A DNA stretch of 64,000 bases from Amanita rubescens (Eukaryota > Basidiomycota > Agaricomycetes > Agaricales > Amanitaceae), in the NCBI GenBank assembly GCA_015039365.1, contig WION01000044.1:62001-126000 (forward strand), given 5' to 3'. Numbering within the stretch: position 1 is the stretch's first letter; each line of letters starts with the position of its first letter. Under the pieces are notes generated by a model. The model saw nothing but the letters and a program-made list of their open reading frames with translations. It had not been told where the DNA came from and searched no databases. The position numbers and the translations under genes are program-made. Positions 1 to 12,401 of this stretch are shown here, piece after piece.

Positions 1-1
1 C

Positions 2-1673
2 CTCGTGACCAACAACCGACTACGACCCCTGGCGGGTAAAGGAAAGGTCAAGGAAGAAAAATTCGATGGCGTGGTCTTGAACAAAACCAAAATATCTCTC
101 TCTCGACAGCCTCTCCGCACAGTTGCAAGCACTAGGCAAGGCGCAAAAACATCTATCGTCGCGACCCGGGTCGAAAGTCTGGAAGGCGTGACAGAACATA
201 GCAACGTTCATCGAGGACGAGATGAAAATGCAATGGTTATAGATCCTCCGCAGCGCTTGCCAGGTTTGACTGTGCGGCGATCATCGGTGAAGATTCCCGA
301 TGTCGGCTCCAAAGCCGCGACGCATCATCGTATATCTTCTGTATCTGGTGTTCCTGTCAGGCAGGAGAAGGACGAGGAAGAGGCTAACAGGGCCTGCAAG
401 AAGGTTCGCACATCATCGGAGCCCCCCGAAGAGGAACCTCCTGCAGTTAATACCGCTCAATTGCATGCAAAAGAGGAAGAAGCGACTGCCAAAATTGCCG
501 CTCAATTTGAAGCTGACTTCGAGGAGGTCGAGGCAGATCCTGACGGCCCTGACTGGGAAGACTTAGACGCAGATGACATAGACGATCCCCTCATGGTCAG
601 CGAGTACGTCAACGAGATCTTGAATTATATGAAGCAACTGGAGGTTCGTGAGACGCTGCTTCTTATTCGCTGTCTTTGATCTGGACACATCGTAGTTGAC
701 CACTCTACCAAATCCCAATTACATGGAAAACCAAAAAGAACTTGCATGGAGAATGCGCGGGGTCCTCGCTGATTGGTTGATCCAAGTTCATTACCGCTTC
801 CAGCTGCAAGCCGAGACTCTTTTCTTGTGCGTCAACATTATGGATCGCTTTTTGTCAGCCCGCGTTGTCTCGCTTGCAAAACTCCAACTTGTGGGCATAA
901 CGTGTATGTTCATTGCCGCCAAGGTGGAAGAGATCCTTGCTCCTTCAGTCACGCATTTTCTCATGTGTGCTGAATCAACATATACCGAGGGGGAGATTCT
1001 GCAAGCGGAAAGATACATTCTCAAGACACTGGACTGGAACTTGAGCTACCCTAGTCCTATGCACTATCTCAGACGTGTCAGTAAAGCTGATCACTACAAC
1101 GTTGAAGTCAGGACGCTCGCGAAGTACTTTTTGGAAATTCAGTGTGTCGAGTGGCGCTTGGTCGCGGCGCCTCCTTCATTAATTGCCGCAACATCAATAT
1201 GGCTAGCTCGAGTTGTAATGGGATACGATTATTGGGTATGAATTACGGTGGTCCGTTGAATTACATTCACTAATATGCCTCGTATAGACTCCAAATTTAG
1301 CCCACTACTCATCATATCCTGAGAGCGCATTGGTTCCAACTGCCAATATTATTCTCAACTATTGTTTGCGGCCTATTCGACATGAATCATTGTATAAGAA
1401 ATTTGCAGCGAAACGATATATGAAAGTGAGTATATCTGCGATGCTTATCTGTCGCATCGTTCTGACGATATATCTTCGCAGGTCAGTGCAAGGATGAGGC
1501 ATTGGGTGCTCGAGCGTTGGCCCGAAGATACACAGGTCGATCTCGTTGGAGAATTGCCCACACTGAAGGCTGAAAATCGGATGTTGCGCCAAGCAGCGGC
1601 CCTTCGAAAAGGGGGAGTTATTGAAGCTGCAGACGACGCTGAAGTTGAAAAAGCTTTGGTCGGAGGTCAATAG
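2..1673 (+). CDS. B-type (mitotic) cyclin, 5'-partial
   Basis: Regulatory partner of the mitotic cyclin-dependent kinase. Four exons: 2-643, 696-1235, 1288-1425 and 1482-1673 (TAG stop), with introns 644-695, 1236-1287 and 1426-1481, all GT-AG and phase 0. Exon 2 begins the cyclin box with NPNYMENQKELAWRMRGVLA followed by DWLIQVHYRF, the signature of A/B cyclins; the second cyclin fold runs through exons 3-4. The N-terminal ~210 residues are disordered, with an acidic EVEADPDGPDWEDLDADDID stretch. RQPLRTVAS near residue 35 could be a destruction box (RxxL). The frame is open to the left edge and no ATG precedes the cyclin-like text, so the true start lies outside the window. About 500 residues are visible. 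Family assignment is sure; which B-type cyclin is not resolved. Confidence 0.93.
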
Positions 1674-3131
1674 GTCACCGCCGATATAAATCGTCCAACT
1701 TTATTCCCAAATACCGCTGGCTCCGACGTCAGTTTTTACGACCGCATCTTTCCACCTGCATTATACTATTACAATCAACCAAGCTGCACTCCATTGTTTC
1801 ATTAAAGTTCAAGCAATCACGTTATTTTCATCGACAAGCACAATCTAATACTAATGTTCTGATTCTTATACCTCGATTCAAACGTTCTGGCACATGTTAT
1901 CACCGGATAATCTGGACTCTCCAAGTCTTTTTGTATCTCGCAAATTGTTCTTAGATCGCATCTGCCGTTTCCACCGCTCGTTTTGTGATCCGTAGATGAC
2001 CAGAACAGTCATTTCAGCAAACTACCCCGGAATCTGCGGATTCACGTCCTTCTTGATTTACACCGTTCTCTTTCACCACACTTCGTGTTTATAATGTTCT
2101 GACTATGTGTTGGTACAAATTACGAGAGTATCCATAAATTTGAATCTGTATCTTTGACTCACCAGTTCCTGATTAAGATTCGTGGAGCTACTTGTTGGCG
2201 TAGACGAAAGTGCCACCGAACAACGCTCGAGCCGACGCTTTGCCCACTTTTCTCTCGATGTCATTGAGAAGGTCATCTCAAATCTCGGGTTCCGTCTGCC
2301 CAGGAAATCATACGTCTTTGAGGACGAAATCTGAGTTTAGGTCTTTCACCTGGGAGACTAGAATCGCCCATTCAACAATTTGTGTGTGCAGGATAATTTA
2401 TCGTGTTTCATACTAAGTTTGATTCCCAAATGATTTCGTATTGTATGTCTTTCCCAACAAGTATGGGTTTTACGGTCTCGTCCCATCCGAGATCCAACTT
2501 GGGTAGCATAAGTGAAGGAGGGAGGAATGTAGATCAGAAGTTGGGGAAACTTGCGGTAAATCAGCTCAATGAACGAGGTGAGCCACAATACGCACCACAT
2601 TAAGATTCTCGCTAGCTACCGTCGCGGAGCGAGAACAGAACCGTAACCTTGTGTCTCTGTTCTCAATGGTTAAGACAAAAGCAGATCTGCGGCAAGCGTC
2701 GTATGTCATCACTTGTTGCAGGTCTGAATTCGATCAACAAGCGTATAAATCGGTTACTACTGAGGTGCGATGAACATCTGAGTGAGATCAGACTCATCGC
2801 TCTTCCTCCCAATAGTCACCTTCGCTAGCACCACCCGTTCAAAATCATGAATACGTCAGGTCGAGTTCGAAGCGCTAGCCTTGTATCGGCTTGATTGTCT
2901 TTGGGTGCATTGCGTATGACTGCGTCATAGATCCAACGAATGTAGAGCTGGCTATAGTATACATCATGCTGAAAAGCTGTCGAGAATAAGGCGCGAAATC
3001 GTCCAGTAGTCCCGCATGTCATGCGAGTGGACATGGTTTGATCCGGAGTCCGGACCGAAGGACGTGAGAAAATGGACGCGCGTCGCGTCAAGTAGCGGGA
3101 GCCACATACGAATACTCTACTCCGAGCATCA
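1674..3131. other. Intergenic region, no intact gene seen
   Basis: 1.46 kb between the cyclin and RPN1, holding the cyclin 3' UTR and the RPN1 promoter side. Open frames such as 2825-3238 on the minus strand are short, have no recognisable motif, and run antisense into RPN1 exon 1. The only structured trace is the possible decayed coding stretch at 2188-2376 (separate entry). Confidence 0.5.
2188..2376 (-). pseudogene. Possible decayed coding fragment, unknown family
   Basis: On the minus strand one frame reads protein-like text ending in ARALFGGTFVYANK and a TAG stop at 2188-2190, but is broken by two TGA codons about 40 bases apart. Both stops sit where CGA (Arg) would keep the text sensible, which fits C-to-T decay as in the other relics of this window. 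I do not recognise the family. It could also be a chance open stretch; no upstream exon could be joined with confidence. Confidence 0.25.
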
Positions 3132-6100
3132 ATGACACGGCCTACAGATTTCTCAATCCAGGTCTCGTCTGAGGACCCCAAGAAGAAGGAAAAGGCCCAA
3201 GATAAGGACAAACTAGAGGGCCCATCTAAACCTCTCAAAGGTGCAAAGAAAGACGGGGAGGCGGAGGAGGGCGAGGAATTGGTGCGGTTTGCTTATACAT
3301 ATATATCTGAGCTCATTTCTAACTGCTGTCCAGTCAGAAGAAGACCAGCAGCTGAAAAATGAGCTGGAAATGCTGGTAGAACGGCTAAAGGTGCCCTTCT
3401 TCCGGCGTGCACCGCGATCATCATTGAATGAATGATTAGGAATCCAATACGAGCCTCTATCGTCCTGCGTTAGAAACACTACGGACTTTGATTAGAACAT
3501 CGACGTCGTCGATGACTTCTGTGCCCAAACCTTTGAAATTCCTCAGACCTCATTATCCGACCCTCCAAGCTCTGTACGAGACGTGGCCACCATCCGAGGA
3601 CAAAGTAAGGCAGACTTTCACCCTTTTTTCGTGATTTGTTCTGAATTATTATAGTCACTATTTGCAGATATATTATCTGTGCTCGCAATGACTTACTCGG
3701 ACACAGAACCTCGGGGCACTCTCAAGTACCGTCTCCTGGCTGCATCCCTCCGCCCTTCGGATTCGCCTCTGGCAGATCCAGGAGCATGGGGTCATGAATA
3801 TGTTCGTCATCTTGCCGCTGAGCTGGGAGAGGAATATGCCCATCGGGAGCAAGAATTCCCTCTGGAATCTGGGAAGGAGAGAAAAACACCACAACTAACG
3901 CTGCCCGGTACCATAGATGATCTGCGTAGCCTAGCGAAACAATGTGCCACGTTCTTTTTGAGCCACAATGCAGAACCAGATGCAGTTGATCTTCTAGACG
4001 AACTGGAAATGGTCGACGAGATTGCACATTTGGTCGATGAAAATACTTTCAACCGTGTTTGCCTATACATGATCAGGCGAGCTTTCAGCCTAGTGTATGT
4101 CATACATCGAACTTATTCTCCGCCACAGATGCGTTACGCTTCTCCCACCACCGGATGATATTGCTTTCTTACGGACGGCACATACGATCTACGTGCAGTA
4201 TCACAAATTCCCAGAAGCTCTTGCGCTGGCGATACGGTTAAGTGATTCAGATCTAATTCGAGAAGATTTTAACGCTCCTGGAAACCCGTATGCTTCTGCT
4301 TTGACTGAAAGTGACCAGCCTAATGCATATCTAGCTTGATGAAGCGCCAGCTTGCATATCTCATTGCTCGCGCTCAGATACCGATAGAATGGTTACATTC
4401 ACATGTGACCGACGAGGATGGTGACGTAGATGTGGAGGGCGACGGCGATTATGATGAGGAAGAATTTCCGGACGATATCATGGAATGCCTGAGCAATGTG
4501 CACCTCAGTCAATGTTTCCGGGAGTTTGGGAAGGAGCTGGGCGTCTATGAACCAAAGAGCCTCGAAGATGTCTACAAATCACACCTTGAAAATACACGTG
4601 GGTTACTTTCCCGTCTTATCGAGGGGTATTAGGCCTCATGTTCGTGTTGCAGGGGCCGGTACAAATGCTAATGTGGATTCTGCTCGAGCTAATCTCGCGG
4701 GCACTTTTGTCAATGCTTTCGCTAACGCAGGTTTTGGGAATGACAAGCTTATGGTGGAAGCAGAGGAAGGTAGCAGTTGGATATATAAGAACAAGGACCA
4801 TGGTACGTTATGTGTTTCCTCGGGCTTTCAATTAGACCTTGAGTTCATATCAGGGATGATAAGCGCCGCTGCGTCTCTCGGTCTTAGCTTATTGTGGGAT
4901 ACGGAACTTGGGCTCAGTCAAGTGGACAAGTATACGTATTCTTCAGAGGAGTACATCAAGGTCCGTTCCGTTTATCGCTTCACTAGTGCGTGAAATGAGT
5001 TTCAGAGTTAGGCTGGTGCACTGCTTGCCACTGGGATCCTCAATACCAATGTGCGCACGGAAGCTGACGCAGCCATAGCACTTCTTGGTGATCAAGTAGA
5101 AAACAAGTCAATGCTATTGAAGATCAGCGCCATTGTTGGCCTTGGCTTTGCCTATGTCGGTTCTCACCGCGAAGAGCTTCTTGCGCTGTTGCTGCCTATA
5201 GTAGCCGATGATAACCTCACGATGGAGTTGGCCAGCATGGCGGCGCTGTCATTGGGGTTTGTCTTTGTGGGTAGCGAGAACGGCGAGGTTACGGGTACTA
5301 TTCTGCAAGCTCTCATGGACAGATTCGAACGAAATGATAAATCGCTGGACGAGAAATGGGCGCGATTCTTGGCGCTTGGATTAGGGCTACTTTACCTAGG
5401 TACGGTGTTAAACGTTCTAGAGGGTGCGATGACTTACTAGCCGATACAGGCCTACAGGATGCATCGGACGCAACAATAGAGACGTTGAAAGCTATCCCTC
5501 ATCCCATCGCCAAAACGGCTCAGATTATCGTCGAAGCTTGTGCGTTCGCCGGATCTGGAAATGTTTTGAAAGTTCAAGCGATGCTACACTATTGTGATGA
5601 ACATATAGACACCTCATCCAAAGATAAAGAGAAGGAGAAGGAGAAAGAGAAGGAGAAGGATGGCAAGGAGGGTGAACAAAAGCGAGATGACCTCTTCCAA
5701 GCATTTGCTGTGATTGGGATCGCTTTGATAGCGATGGGAGAAGATATTGGTGCTGAAATGTCGTTGAGGCAATTTAACCATCTCGTAAGTTGTAGTTATT
5801 GTCACGTTTGATTCAGTGCTGACTTGCGTGCAGATGCATTATGGTGATCCTATTATCAGAAAATCGATTCCACTCGCCATCGGCCTTGTCAGCGCGTCCA
5901 ATCCCCAGCTTCCTATTCTTGATACACTGTCAAAATACAGTCACGACAGCGACCTACCCGTTGCCATTAATGCTATTTTTGCCATGGGGCTTGTCGGTGC
6001 CGGTACGAACAATGCACGACTGGCACAGATGCTTCGACAACTAGCTGGTTACTACTACAAAGAACCTGATTGTTTGTTCATGGTCCGGATTGCCCAAGGT

Positions 6101-6651
6101 CTTGTGCATATGGGCAAAGGCACGATTGGTATTAATCCGTTCTTCTGCGATCGGAGTATCATGAGTCGGGTGGCCGTCGCGGGGCTGATGGCCACACTTA
6201 CTGCATTCACGGACTCGAAAGGCTGTAAGTTCTTGTCTACCCCTTAGTTTGTAGGACTATCTGACAGGTCATTTACAGTCATATTGGACAAATATCACTG
6301 GATGCTATTTTTCCTAGCTCCAGCGATGTATCCCCAGTTCTTAATTACCCTTGACGAAGACCGGAATAATTTGCCTGTGACAGTACGCGTTGGACAGGTC
6401 AGTTGCACTTTATTTCCCTGAATCTACACGGCTCTGATCGTGATTATTAGGCACTGGAGGTTGTAGGTCAGGCAGGGAAACCGAGAACGATCTCTGGATT
6501 CCAGACACATCAGACGCCTGTCCGGTTAGGGACGACGGAACGTGGGGAATTGGCGACAGAAGAGTACATTCCATTTGCACATGTACTCGAAGGTTTCGTG
6601 ATCCTGCAGAAGAATCCAGGCTGGGAGAAAGAGGATAAAATGGAGCTGTAG
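3132..6651 (+). CDS. RPN1: 26S proteasome regulatory subunit RPN1
   Basis: Largest non-ATPase subunit of the proteasome base, docking ubiquitin-like shuttle factors and Ubp6. Thirteen exons: 3132-3281, 3334-3390, 3440-3604, 3655-4076, 4129-4287, 4335-4597, 4653-4802, 4854-4960, 5012-5399, 5441-5784, 5834-6224, 6279-6397, 6451-6651; every junction keeps frame, giving 971 residues (family about 900-1000). Conserved text includes [22 protein letters not shown]-type repeats such as [16 protein letters not shown] and [13 protein letters not shown], and the C-terminal [16 protein letters not shown] and [20 protein letters not shown]. Intron 4 (4077-4128) appears to use a GC donor (CAG/GCGAGC); no GT donor there restores the frame. 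A Lys/Glu-rich stretch (residues coded near 5620-5690) varies in the family. SIN3 starts only 116 bp downstream on the same strand. Confidence 0.96.
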
Positions 6652-6767
6652 TGTAATACTAATAGAATTTTGTACAATGAAAAGACAAGGGTCGACCACG
6701 TGACTGACAGGATCGGTTGTTGTCGTCATCAGCTGCTGTCTTTGTACCGACACGGGTCTTTTCTTTG

Positions 6768-9700
6768 ATGGACGACGTCGACGTCGCAGCCATTGTTTAC
6801 CCGCCGCCGCCGCCAGACCAGACCAACGGCGCCAACGCTCCCGACGATGGCACAGACATTGCCCACGAACGCCCACCTTTGTCTCAGGAACCAGAACAAA
6901 CTTCCGACGATGGTCAGGTCCCTGCGCCAACCACAACTTCAAACTCGCTATTGGCATCCGGAGACAATGCAGAGGCAAACCCATTGCCGCACCTTGAAGA
7001 GGCCGGTCCCGCAGATCCCCGGGAAGCGCAGGGGACACAGACGCCTATGGCCACCGAGGACCCAGAGGCAGCGGACAATCCACCGCAGCATCAAACAAGG
7101 CCCCCCTCCGTCGACCCCCAAAATTATATGCATCCCAACAGGCCTCTAAACGTCACGGATGCATTAAGCTACCTAGACGCCGTCAAAGCTCAATTCCACG
7201 ACCAGCCGGATGTGTACAACCTCTTTCTCGACATAATGAAGGAGTTTAAAAACGAACTGTAAGTACCCCGTATTCCCATCGGTACATTTTATTGAGATTT
7301 TTGGTTACAGCATCGATACGCCGGGCGTGATCAAGCGCGTTTCCCAACTTTTTCACGGGCATCCATCATTGATTCAGAGCTTTAATACGTTTTTGCCTGT
7401 CGGATACCGAATAGAATGCAGTACCGATGCGGAAGATGCCAATTTTATCACTGTAACGACGCCTTCAGGAACGACGATGCAATCGACGGAGAGCCTTCAG
7501 CAGAAGAGCTCACTTCTATTTTCAAATGCGGCCACCAGCCGCGTAGGAGAACCCTCTGCGGCAGCAGCGATGGGTTAGTTTATCTTCAGACCATCTCGGC
7601 GTCTCTTAAATATCTCTTTCAGGTCATGATACTTTGGGACCTGCCTCACCCGATCCACGTTTGTATGTTGCAGATGAGCAAGCGATGGAACCGGCGGTCC
7701 AATATGTGCAGAAAATCAAGCAACGTTGTGATCCAGACACATATAGGCAGTTTCTGGATATTCTATCGCAATACCATCATAAACCTGGGACCATGGATGA
7801 AGTGAGTTTCAACAAGCGCCATTATTACTTTCAAATTGACATGTACCAGGAAGAGGTTTCAAAGCAGATCTCGAGGTTATTCAAAGACGCGCCAGATTTG
7901 CGCTCTGATTTCCGCGTCTTCATGCCCGAGAGAAGTCAGCAACTGCTTGATGACGACTACTCACCGCAGGGTCACAGAACAGAGACGCCGGGCGCGGAAA
8001 GCAGGTCGAGGAGACGGTTGGATACTGTTGCTACAGCCGCTGCAAGTAGCAGTGCATCCGCCGCTCAAAAACGAAAAAGGAAATTGTTGGAAAAGGAAAA
8101 GGAACTTGCCAGAACAGCACCTGCCAGTAAGGTCAGTGTCAAAAGCGTCCAAGTTGGAACGTGGTTTGAGAGATTTTCGGTCGGCAGAGGTTAAAAGCAA
8201 CGTCAAGCGCGCAAGACATTTCCGTATCATACTCTTCCAGATCTTTGCCTGGACCATCTTCGCCCAGGCGCGCGCAATATCCCCCATCCCAGATTGCAGT
8301 GGTACCCTCGAGAAGCGCGCCAGAGAATGATACTAATCAGTTCTTTGATCGCGTCAAGCGCGCCTTGGATAATCGTGAAACGTACAATGAGTTCCTTAAG
8401 CTGGTCAACCTGTTTACTCAGGGCTTCATCGATACAGCAAGACTGGTAAAAGAATCGCGGAACTTTCTCGGTGAAACCGAATTGCTCAGGCAATTTCGGG
8501 AAATACTTGGTTGGGACGAAAGGAAGGAGAGAGAGTATTACCTCTCGACACTTCAGAATGGCTGGACACAGCCGACCATCACATGCCTTCGAGATAGACC
8601 CGGTCGAATCAATATGAATGCTCAATTTGGCAGCTACAGAAGACTGCCTAGCACAGTACGTTATTTAATCTCCCGTTTGGACAACAATATCGAGTGCTTG
8701 TTTAGGAAGCTAACGTTGCTTGCTCTGGACGCGACGATATGTGCCGCTCGGTCTTAAATGACGAATGGGTATCTCATCCAACTTGGTCGAGCGAGGACTC
8801 TGGCTTCATAGCACATAAGAAGAACATCTACGAGGAGGCTCTTCACCGAAGCGAGGAAGAACGCCACGAATATGATTTTCATATAGAGGCGATCACACGT
8901 ACAATTGGAATGTTGGAACCCATTAACAACAAGATCGTCCAGCTAGCACCGGAGGAGCGTCCTAGTTTCAAGCTAAAGCCGAACTTGGGAGGTCCTCTGA
9001 AGAGCATTCACCAACGGGTAATCAAGAAAATATACGGTCGGGAGGCGGGGATTGAGGTAATTCAAGCCATGCAAGAAACTCCGGTTATGGCGATACCTGT
9101 AGTCTTGCATCGGCTAAAGCAGAAGGAAGAGGAATGGAAGAGGGCACAGAGGGAGTGGAACAAGGTATGGAGAGAGGTGGATGCTCGTAATTACCTCAAG
9201 AGCCTGGATCACCAGGCGATTACCTTCAAGATGACGGATAAGAAGGCAACCACTACAAAAACCCTTGCAGGTCAGATTGAGGCCTCAAGGGAGGAGCAAA
9301 TGGCGAAACGAGCCGCGCTGATTGATCCTTTATTTGCGAGGACTAGGCCAAGACACCAGCTCGAATATGTTGTAGATGACATGAGTGTGTTGCAAGACAC
9401 GCTCAAACTCACCTTTTCGTTCCTTGACCGGACTCAAGCACAAATCAATTTTGCTGAGAGGAGAAAAATTGAAGGATTCTTGAGGATTTTCGTTCCCTTG
9501 TTCTTTATGTTGGACGCAATCGCCTTCAACTCAGCTTTCGTGGTCGTGCAGGAGACTGCCGAGAGTGAGATGAGTGGGGACGATGCTCCAGAGGATGTCG
9601 AGATGTCCAGTGTGGCTAGCAACGGTTCACGAGGTGGAAGAGGTGGCCGAAAAGCAGGTTCGACCGTCATGAACGGAAATTACAGCGGAGGGGACTTGAG

Positions 9701-11041
9701 GAAGAAGCTGTTGAAGAGCGAACAAGCAAAGTTGGCTAGTAAGAAGACGAGGGGGCAGGATGGCGCAACTCCAGCGGGGTCCAGATTTGCTTCACCTGTT
9801 CCCGAAAACTTTGAGGCGATACAAGGAGTCCCCGGAGTACAACCGCGTCGGTTATCAAGACGAAACAATTTTTTCACCAATACGACTTTTTACGTTTTGC
9901 TGCGACAACTCGAGGTATGTTGGTTTGGATGTAGTTGGAATGGGATCTAATCGTTGTACAGTTATTGTTCTCTAGACTGCGACTTTTCAAGAGTCTTTCT
10001 GCCAAGAGAGCAGCCGAAGGATCTGATCGTGTATTCAAGGGAATTAATTCTACAACCGCAAGTTCGAGTAACCCGGAACGATTTTATGAGCTGTTACTTG
10101 AGACGTGCGAACGACTGTTCGATAACGAAATTGATCAGCATGTATTCGAGGACCAGGTGCGGCATTTGTTCGGACTTCAGGTCAGTCGAAATCCCAGAGA
10201 AGTTGGATCTATCATGACAATGTTGCAGGATGCGTATAAAGTATTCACGGCGGATAAAGTCATTGGTGCCATTATCAAACAGGTATGTAGGCCGGCTGTT
10301 TTCTCAGAGATAGAGACGAATGACCTATAGGTACAAGCCATTTTTGCGGACCCGAAAAACCAGGAATTGCTCGATATTCTAAAGAAAGATCGAGCCTTGG
10401 TCTCTCCAACAACGCAAGACCACGTAAACAGTCGGCGAAATGCAGAAAAGGTGCTGGGACCGGACGAGAATTTGTTCCGAATAGACTGGGCAAGTAATTT
10501 TTTGATTGCTGCGACAGAGTATTGACTTGAGGTGATAGATTCCCGAGTCTAAAGTGATGACCATCCAACTTCTTGGAAAGGATGATTCAGGATTGGAAGA
10601 TTCAGAGCTGCTGACGGGACGATGGCAGAACTACATAGACTCGTTTGTTGCGGTGAGTTGGTCTTTGATTGTTTGCGCTTCGATGCTCATTTGCTGTCTC
10701 AAGGATGAAAGCACCGTTGATGTGCCCCGCGCCCGGATTCGGTCGCCTTTCCTGCGCCGGTGAGTCGAGTGAGAATGTTATGATAGCTGAACTGATGGCG
10801 GCGGCACAGGAACCTGCCTCGCGATATTCGCGATACGGAAGCGTCCATCGTTGTTCGTCCTGGAATCGAGATCAAGGTTTGCATAAGGACGTATCGATTA
10901 TTTTATGTCACCAACTCGGAAGATTCGGCGTGGAAGAAGCATACACCGGAGGAATTGGCCCAGATGGTCAAGTGTTTAGAGACGAGGAACCGACGGCGGC
11001 ATAAATGGTTGCAGGACAGTTTACGGAGCAGACAGTCATGA
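6768..11041 (+). CDS. SIN3: SIN3 transcriptional co-repressor
   Basis: Scaffold of Sin3-HDAC chromatin complexes in the nucleus. Twelve exons: 6768-7258, 7311-7573, 7623-7801, 7850-8131, 8188-8655, 8706-9914, 9962-10180, 10229-10282, 10331-10489, 10539-10652, 10704-10759, 10810-11041; about 1241 residues, slightly short for the family. PAH1 lies near residues 125-195 ([16 protein letters not shown]), PAH2 near 271-345 ([20 protein letters not shown]), PAH3 near 457-525 ([18 protein letters not shown]). The Sin3 corepressor/HDAC-interaction region follows ([16 protein letters not shown], then the block after [20 protein letters not shown]). The C-terminal Sin3 domain includes [12 protein letters not shown] and [14 protein letters not shown]. 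The ATG at 6768 is the first in frame. Intron 9 (10490-10538) has a GC donor (TGG/GCAAGT). The intron at 10181-10228 is 48 bp and stop-free, so its retention would add 16 residues. The acceptor at 8187 is the least certain junction. Confidence 0.95.
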
Positions 11042-11100
11042 TATTGGTATTTATATAATATATATGTAGTTTCTCGTTGTTACCGGTTCATATAAGTATA

Positions 11101-12345
11101 TCAGTTGTCATCATTAGCAAATAGATAGTTCAAGGTATTGGCCAGTCTAACGCCTGCCTGCGCTAGCAACATCTCGACGAGCCTCCGCTTTGCGATCACA
11201 CCCGCGTATTCGGGGGTATCGAGTTGGGGACCTTCATGATGAGGAGGAGGGCGTCTGCCGCTCATAATCTCAGTGTCATCCTCGTCCTCATCGTGGTTGT
11301 GGTCGTCTTCATCGACATCTGCGGCGAGCCACTCTCTGTACGAGGACTTATCCAACGCTTCTGGCCAGACGATTTCGCAATTGAGCGCATGAGTGGGCTT
11401 TGCCCAAGCGTACGGGCACAGTACCTCGTCGTCTGTGCGCGCGCCGGGGTCACTTTCATCATCGCCGAGACGAACACCCACGCCTTTGAACCAGTTTCTG
11501 AAGACTTGTTGCCATCCGAAATATTTGTCCCCGAATGATGGCTCGTTTCGCGCGGGACATTGGAGCCAAGAGGGAATCTTGTCTGCCCACTCTTTGAGGA
11601 CGCCCTCTGTCATGATTTGGCGCACGTATGGATCGTAGATCGCGCCGCGCAAGGAATGTTCGATTCGATTGTCTGGAAGGCGGTGGTTGTACTTGGGCGG
11701 CGTATTGCGGATCGCTTTCGCGATCAGGAACGAGTCCCATACGGAGTGCAAGTCTGCGTGGGGGGAAACGGTCAGCGCAAAGAGGAGTTAAGCATACAAG
11801 GAAACATTACTTGTTTGTCGCTTGTCAAATACGACTTTATCGCTGTTCCCGCCTCTATCTCTTCCAGTGAGGTGAAGGGGCTGGTGAAGGTCACCTATAA
11901 AGTGGATCAAGAACTTGAGGGCTTCGTTCGCCACGTCTGTCTCCCGAGTTGATACGGATAGTCCACTCTTCGATTTGCTGACGTAGTCTGAGAGCAAATT
12001 GGTGACGTTCCGTGTTGCGCTGAGCACGTTAGCTTCGTTATCTTCCCAGCCGCGGTTGCCCGGGAAGAGGCAGGTATCACGCGGATGGTCACCAACTGAG
12101 CCAACAAAGTGCATGTGCGCGGACCAGTGCATTCTGAAGCGAACGCGGTCGGCCCAGGTTGCCACGGTGGCAAGGTAGCATGGGGGTCCGTCAGCGGAGG
12201 AAGTAGAGCCGAGGATGGAACATATGGCAGGATATGCGGAAGGGTGGAGGTGGATTTGAGCGATTGTTGCGACTATTTCATGGCCAGCAGCGCCCCAGGC
12301 GAGGACGCGGAGAGGAAGGAGGGCGAGTAGGAAGAAGGAAAGCAT
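11101..12345 (-). CDS. Secreted S1/P1-type zinc nuclease
   Basis: Zinc-dependent nuclease of the S1/P1 family, which cleaves single-stranded DNA and RNA and removes 3' phosphates. Two exons: 12345-11811 and 11753-11101, intron 11754-11810; 395 residues. A signal peptide (MLSFFLLALLPLRVLA) is followed directly by WGAAGHEIVA, where the mature N-terminal Trp and the first His are zinc ligands in the family. Further ligand motifs visible: ATWADRVR, HFIGDLHQPLHLTGRDRGGN, and NLHSVWDS across the splice junction. An acidic insert (DVDEDDHNHDEDEDDTE) lies near the C-terminus. It is convergent with SIN3: the stop codons are 59 bp apart, so the 3' UTRs must overlap or be very short. Confidence 0.94.
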
Positions 12346-12401
12346 TACAGTTCAAAACGGGTCATCAGCGGAGGTATCAGGGATTCCCACGGGGTGGTAC
12401 A

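Noticed and set aside
2825..3238. 137-residue minus-strand ORF
   Set aside because: Overlaps RPN1 exon 1 in antisense and has no recognisable family or splice partners.
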